Below are positions 60,027-64,000 of a stretch of DNA of 64,000 nt, piece after piece (within the stretch, counting starts at the first letter, position 1; every line of letters starts with the position of its first letter). The notes under the pieces are model-generated. The model did not search any database, was not told the DNA's origin, and saw only the letters and a list, made by a program, of their open reading frames with translations. This DNA is from Echinometra lucunter (lineage: Eukaryota > Echinodermata > Echinoidea > Camarodonta > Echinometridae), in NCBI GenBank assembly GCA_029962745.1, contig CM057153.1, forward strand, positions 14,890,435 to 14,954,434, given 5' to 3'. The position numbers and the translations under genes are program-made.

Positions 60027-61396
60027 CTGTAATTATGATAAAGTGATTAGCAACAATTCCATTCATCTCGCATGATTCTTTCCGAACGGTTCATGATGTA
60101 AGCCTACAACCCTTTTTGTCGACCTTTTACCTGCCCTACAAAGAGTGATTGTGAGAGGGAGGGGGGGGGGGGGGGGACTTCCCGCGGAAGACCTAGGAGC
60201 TGAGAGACGCAATTATACTTCAGTGACATCTCTTACGTCACAAACCGGTACCTCGTTAAATGATTAATGAGTAATGTGTGTAGCACATGCATCGATAACG
60301 ATAGATAGGGGCGTATCCGTGAATTTGTGATGGTGGGGGTACCACTGAGGAAAAAAATCTTACAAGCAAAAAAGGGAGGGTTATCAGGTTATTGTATAAG
60401 GTGCTCTTTGATTAAAAGAAACACAAACATACAAATGAGGCATTAACATATGCATTTAGAGGACACATTACTTTTCTGCAGTTACTTGTAGGGTACGCCA
60501 TGTTGGGTTTTAAAGGAGGCACGGGGCGGCTGTACCTAATCCCCCTGCCAGTAATAATAAATCATTTCGCCAGTGTGGTCAGGGGTCATTAGACCTTTTG
60601 AATTGAGTGATTAAAGATTTTGACAAGTATGATACAATTGCTATAATATCAAGAAATTATTGTATTGACAACAAAACATGCATTGACAGTTTTTTTAATC
60701 AGCGAAGGCCCAGAGACCTATTTCTAAGAGGATCCTGTGGTCACGGATGAAGTCACACTATTCTCCATAACGGAAGTGCTAGTAAAAAAAAAAAAGTGAT
60801 GACTGCCCCCAAATAGATGATAAAAATCAAAGCAATGTTTACAACGAATCTTATGAACCTATATGGACTCATCGTTTTTTCCTGAGGACTTGATGTACAT
60901 GATGTACTGTGCATACTGTTAAGGACTTTTGGACGAGATTTGGAGGATCAAAATATGCAGTCAAGTTAGCCGAAAATTACCAGCAAGCATAAAATATCAA
61001 AGTTGAAAAGTAACGGGTACTCCAATCCAAATTCCAGTGTGCCGACGTGGCCAAAAATATAGGTTTGTCGACAACAATTATTTATAACAAGTGCCTACAT
61101 AAGTCAGAATAGAGTGGAGGGGGGGGGGGGGTTGATATCACAGCCCCAATACATCCCTCCTGGCCGCCCACCTTTACCCATTCCCTGCAGACGACAGGCT
61201 CGAGGATTGATATCGATAGTAATGTGTTTGTGATGTCCGATCTATGCGTAGATTGAGATATCATGATGTAATCGTGTGCATTGTGGTTTTTGCGGGTCAC
61301 TGGTAATTTGGGTTTGCTGTTTATGATTCTCTTATGCAAAAGAATCACAGAGAATCACGTCCTTTTAAATCCAGAGGCACTTACTTTCTGCAAGCC
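60027..61396. other. Non-coding stretch with G-runs
   Basis: G-runs at 60160-60176 and 61118-61130. No gene or complete element recognised. Confidence 0.5.
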
Positions 61397-61581
61397 ATGG
61401 CCGTACGCAGCGGAGGGGGGGGGGGGGCGCAAAAAAAATATCAAGACCTATATTTTTTGTGCTGAAAATTTCCCAAAATTTCACCAAAATTGTGCACTAG
61501 ATCCTTTAATACCAATTTCGAATATTTTACGTACTCTTGCCCCCCCCCCCTCCCCCGGAAAAAATTCTGCGTACGGCCTTG
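61397..61581. mobile_element. 185-bp MITE with 9-bp target-site duplication
   Basis: The ends GGCCGTACGCAG and CTGCGTACGGCC are perfect inverted repeats. CTGCAAGCC at 61388-61396 and 61582-61590 is an exact 9-bp duplication, a length typical of Mutator-like elements. A G-run and a C-run sit symmetrically just inside the two ends. Confidence 0.85.
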
Positions 61582-62539
61582 CTGCAAGCCGATGCAAATA
61601 ACAAGTCATATCGGTGACAGGGTTTGAATTAAAGGTGTTCGTATAATATTCTGCGTGGGATGAAACTGTGTCATCTACTTATTATGTCATGTTTAATTGT
61701 AAGTATCTTCTTTTAGATATCTCCTTCTTCCAAGTACACTGAATAAATGATAAAAATGAAATTATTCAATCAAGCAGAAATAATTATCATTATGATATTA
61801 CTGTCGTCGACAAAATTTGTAAGTAGTAAAAGTTATATTATTTTAGACAACACGGTGAAGTGAGAGTAGGTCTTTATACCATTTATACTTAATTTACTAA
61901 GAAATCTTCACTTTTGTGCAAATACTTGTCCGTAAAACGTGTGTGAAGCCCCCCCCCCCCCCCCGGCATAAAAATATTAGGGCAGCATTCTTCATGCAGA
62001 AGTTTAATTCATCAGTATAAAATATAGACAGAAAATTCAGAGTAGGCCTATGGCATTTGTAGTTTCTTGATAAATTTCATTTTATGTGGAAATACTTGTT
62101 GTCAGAACTATAGTCCAAACACTCTTCTCATTATTATCAACTAATTTATATTCATTGCAATTGGTGTGTGACAAAGTAAACATCTTTACAGTAATCATTT
62201 TGGCGCGGTAGACGCCATGGTTTTGTTAGTGTAGTTATAGTTGTAATTCACTGTAGAAAGTCTGATCTTTGAAAAAATTCCATTATGGCTTCATGAGTGC
62301 GAAAAGCTGAAGTCACTTACAATATTCGATAAAATGGGAACTCTACAGTGTAATATAATTATGGTCGCCTGGATTCACCCCTCGGATGATACCAGTGACT
62401 GGTGTCAATTACACTGGAACACACAGTTGGATATCACTAATGGTATTTGTAGCATACTGTCGGCGGTATCGACAGTGTAGATTGTTAGGATGAGTATGGC
62501 AGTTGCAGTGGTAGTTAAAGTGTGTGATGGTGATTATAT
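61582..62539. other. Non-coding stretch, C-run only
   Basis: C-run at 61950-61964; otherwise AT-rich, nothing recognised. Confidence 0.5.
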
Positions 62540-63165
62540 ATAATTATAGTGGTGGAAGTGGTCGTAGTGGTGGTGCTGGTGGTGGTATAGGTGGTGGTGA
62601 TCAAGTATTGATAATGTTGATGGTCAATGGTGGTGTTGATGGTAGTGGTGGTGGAGGGATGGGAATGGTAGTGGTGGTAGTAGTGGAAGTGGTGGTAAAA
62701 GTATTATGTTGATGGTTTATGGTGGTGTAGATTATCAATGGTGGTGTCGATGGTAGGGGTGGTGTTGATGGTAGTGGTGGTAGGGGATGGGAATGGTAGG
62801 GGTGGTGGGGAAGAGGGAGGTGATGATATTGTGGTTGCAATGTTGGCGGTGTTCTTGTTGGTGTTGGTGATGGTGTTGGTGTTGGTGGTGGTGGTGTTGG
62901 TGGCGGTGGTGTTGTTGGTGGTGGTGGAAGCGGAGAAGGTGATGGTGATGGTAGTGGTGGTGGGGGATGGGAACGGTAGTGGTGGTGGTGGGGATGATGG
63001 TGGTGGTGATGATGATGATTGTGGTGGCAATGTTGGCGGTGTTTTTGTTGGTGGGTGGTGATGGTGGAAGCGGAGATGGTGGTGGTGGTGATGGATAAGG
63101 AGATCTTTGGCGATGGTCATGGCGGTGATGATGGTGGTGGTGGTGGTGGTGGCGGCAATGATGGT
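62540..63165. repeat. GGT/GAT-rich minisatellite
   Basis: About 620 bases of imperfect GGTGGT, GATGGTGGTGGT and GTTGATGGT units with strong purine/T-G asymmetry. Longer sub-repeats such as GGTGGGGGATGGGAAC recur. The Val/Gly-rich + strand and His/Thr/Pro-rich - strand frames are low-complexity readings. Confidence 0.9.
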
Positions 63166-63482
63166 ACGTAAACGTAGTGTTTGGTAGCCTTGCATAATAC
63201 TGTGGGATCATTATGTGACTGATGGCCCATTGCAATGTTATCGTCACACATTATAGTTTTACTGGAGTTCTTTTCCCGAATATATTTATAAACTGTACTT
63301 TCTTTTACTTCTGTGTGAATGTAGCTTCTATCAATTTGATTATTTCTGTTTCCTTGCTTACAAAATTATGATTTTCGGTTATGCAATTTATTTATTGTTC
63401 ACATTTTATTGTAAATACTGGTATGGCAACCTTCGCCATGTTATTTCAACCTAATAAATCGTATTAACTAAAAAAAAAAAAC
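63166..63482 (+). other. Possible poly(A)-tailed transcript 3' end or retrocopy
   Basis: AT-rich sequence ending CCTAATAAATCG...AACTAAAAAAAAAAAAC. An AATAAA at ~63453 sits the normal distance before an encoded A-tract, which suggests an inserted cDNA copy or a retroelement tail. No coding region for it is visible upstream. Confidence 0.4.
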
Positions 63483-63588
63483 AACCCTGAATTCTGATAC
63501 TGATCTGATAATGAAATTGGAGCTACGACAGAAATCAAATGTCTGTCAGAATGAGAAAAGAGACTGTGAGTTATTTGGGTAACGTGCA

Positions 63589-63829
63589 GGGGCGGCGCCA
63601 GAGTATTTTGATAGGGGGGGAGATGAAACAGGCGAATTTACTGACGTTTTAAATGAACAAATAGGGGTATTATATAGCTGCAAGCCCCAGGCCTCTCTTT
63701 TCTCACCCTCTTCTTCCTCCTCTTTTTCTTCTTTTTCTCCTCTTTTTTTTATCACTTGAAAAATCATGGCGGAGGGTATTCGCCCCCCTTCGCCCCCCTG
63801 CCCCCCCCCCCCTTGTAGCGCCGCCCCTT
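63589..63829. mobile_element. MITE with GGGGCGGCGC ends and 9-10-bp target-site duplication
   Basis: GGGGCGGCGC at the left and GCGCCGCCCC at the right are exact complements. GTAACGTGCA (63579-63588) recurs at 63830-63839, which suits a Mutator-like element. The inside has a G-run, TACTGACGTTTTAAATGAACAAA, a CT-rich tract and a C-run. It is the intact small form of the family at 45282-46237. Confidence 0.85.
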
Positions 63830-64000
63830 GTAACGTGCATTTGGTTTGCATCGTGACAGGAAAAAGAAAGTATTCATCACAAAGGAAACTGCAGAGGAAT
63901 TTTTCATGGGGTGTAAGCATGGCATTCTCTGCACGGGGACATGATGTCCAAGTCCATGATGTTGGTATAATCGTATGGATATGAACGAATTTTCATTTTA

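Noticed and set aside
62524..63247. Val/Gly-rich and His/Thr/Pro-rich frames
   Set aside because: Low-complexity translation of a GGT/GAT minisatellite, open in several frames on both strands.

Overview
This is an animal nuclear genome window, most likely from a sea urchin or another echinoderm. The sequence supports this with a FAM8A1-family gene split by GT-AG introns, tRNA-derived SINEs, many foldback/MITE elements, long poly(G)/poly(C) runs and arrays carrying AGGTCA motifs. The species cannot be fixed by reading alone. Most of the 64 kb is transposon-derived or otherwise non-coding, and most open frames in it are incidental to repeats.

Layout: 1-5.87 kb holds foldback elements and a dispersed family with G/C homopolymer cores. 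5.87-22.48 kb is a very large inverted repeat (arms 5872-7758 and 20511-22481) enclosing a satellite array of ~209-bp units. The array changes orientation across an exactly 500-base N gap (8723-9222). 22.6-31.04 kb is a complete five-exon FAM8A1 gene on the + strand (359 aa as assembled here), starting only 136 bp from the edge of the inverted repeat. Intron 1 carries a SINE. Intron 2 carries a 5'-truncated LINE with a 13-bp target-site duplication, a hAT-like MITE and a larger TIR element. 32.33-41.27 kb holds an AGGTCA-rich tandem repeat and a nearly perfect direct duplication of 4.42 kb. 43.7-49.6 kb holds SINE, MITE and foldback insertions among the last three recognisable exons (- strand) of an Ig (I-set) protein of the titin/obscurin/palladin type. 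51.3-56.0 kb is bounded by matching 29-bp inverted sequences that could mark one 4.7-kb element. 56.5-64 kb holds further TIR elements, two tRNA-like SINEs, two possible - strand exons, a GGT/GAT-rich minisatellite and a poly(A)-tailed segment.

Two host genes are well supported. FAM8A1 is a membrane protein with an RDD domain; its human counterpart is reported as a partner of the HRD1 ER-associated degradation ubiquitin ligase. The second is the 3' end of an Ig-domain gene whose upstream part is not resolved. They lie on opposite strands and there is no sign that they work together. The most unusual object is the 16.6-kb inverted repeat with its satellite core, which carries a CACGTG dyad and a variable poly(G) run in each unit. 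It may be a real palindrome or satellite locus, or it may come from joining two haplotypes during assembly.
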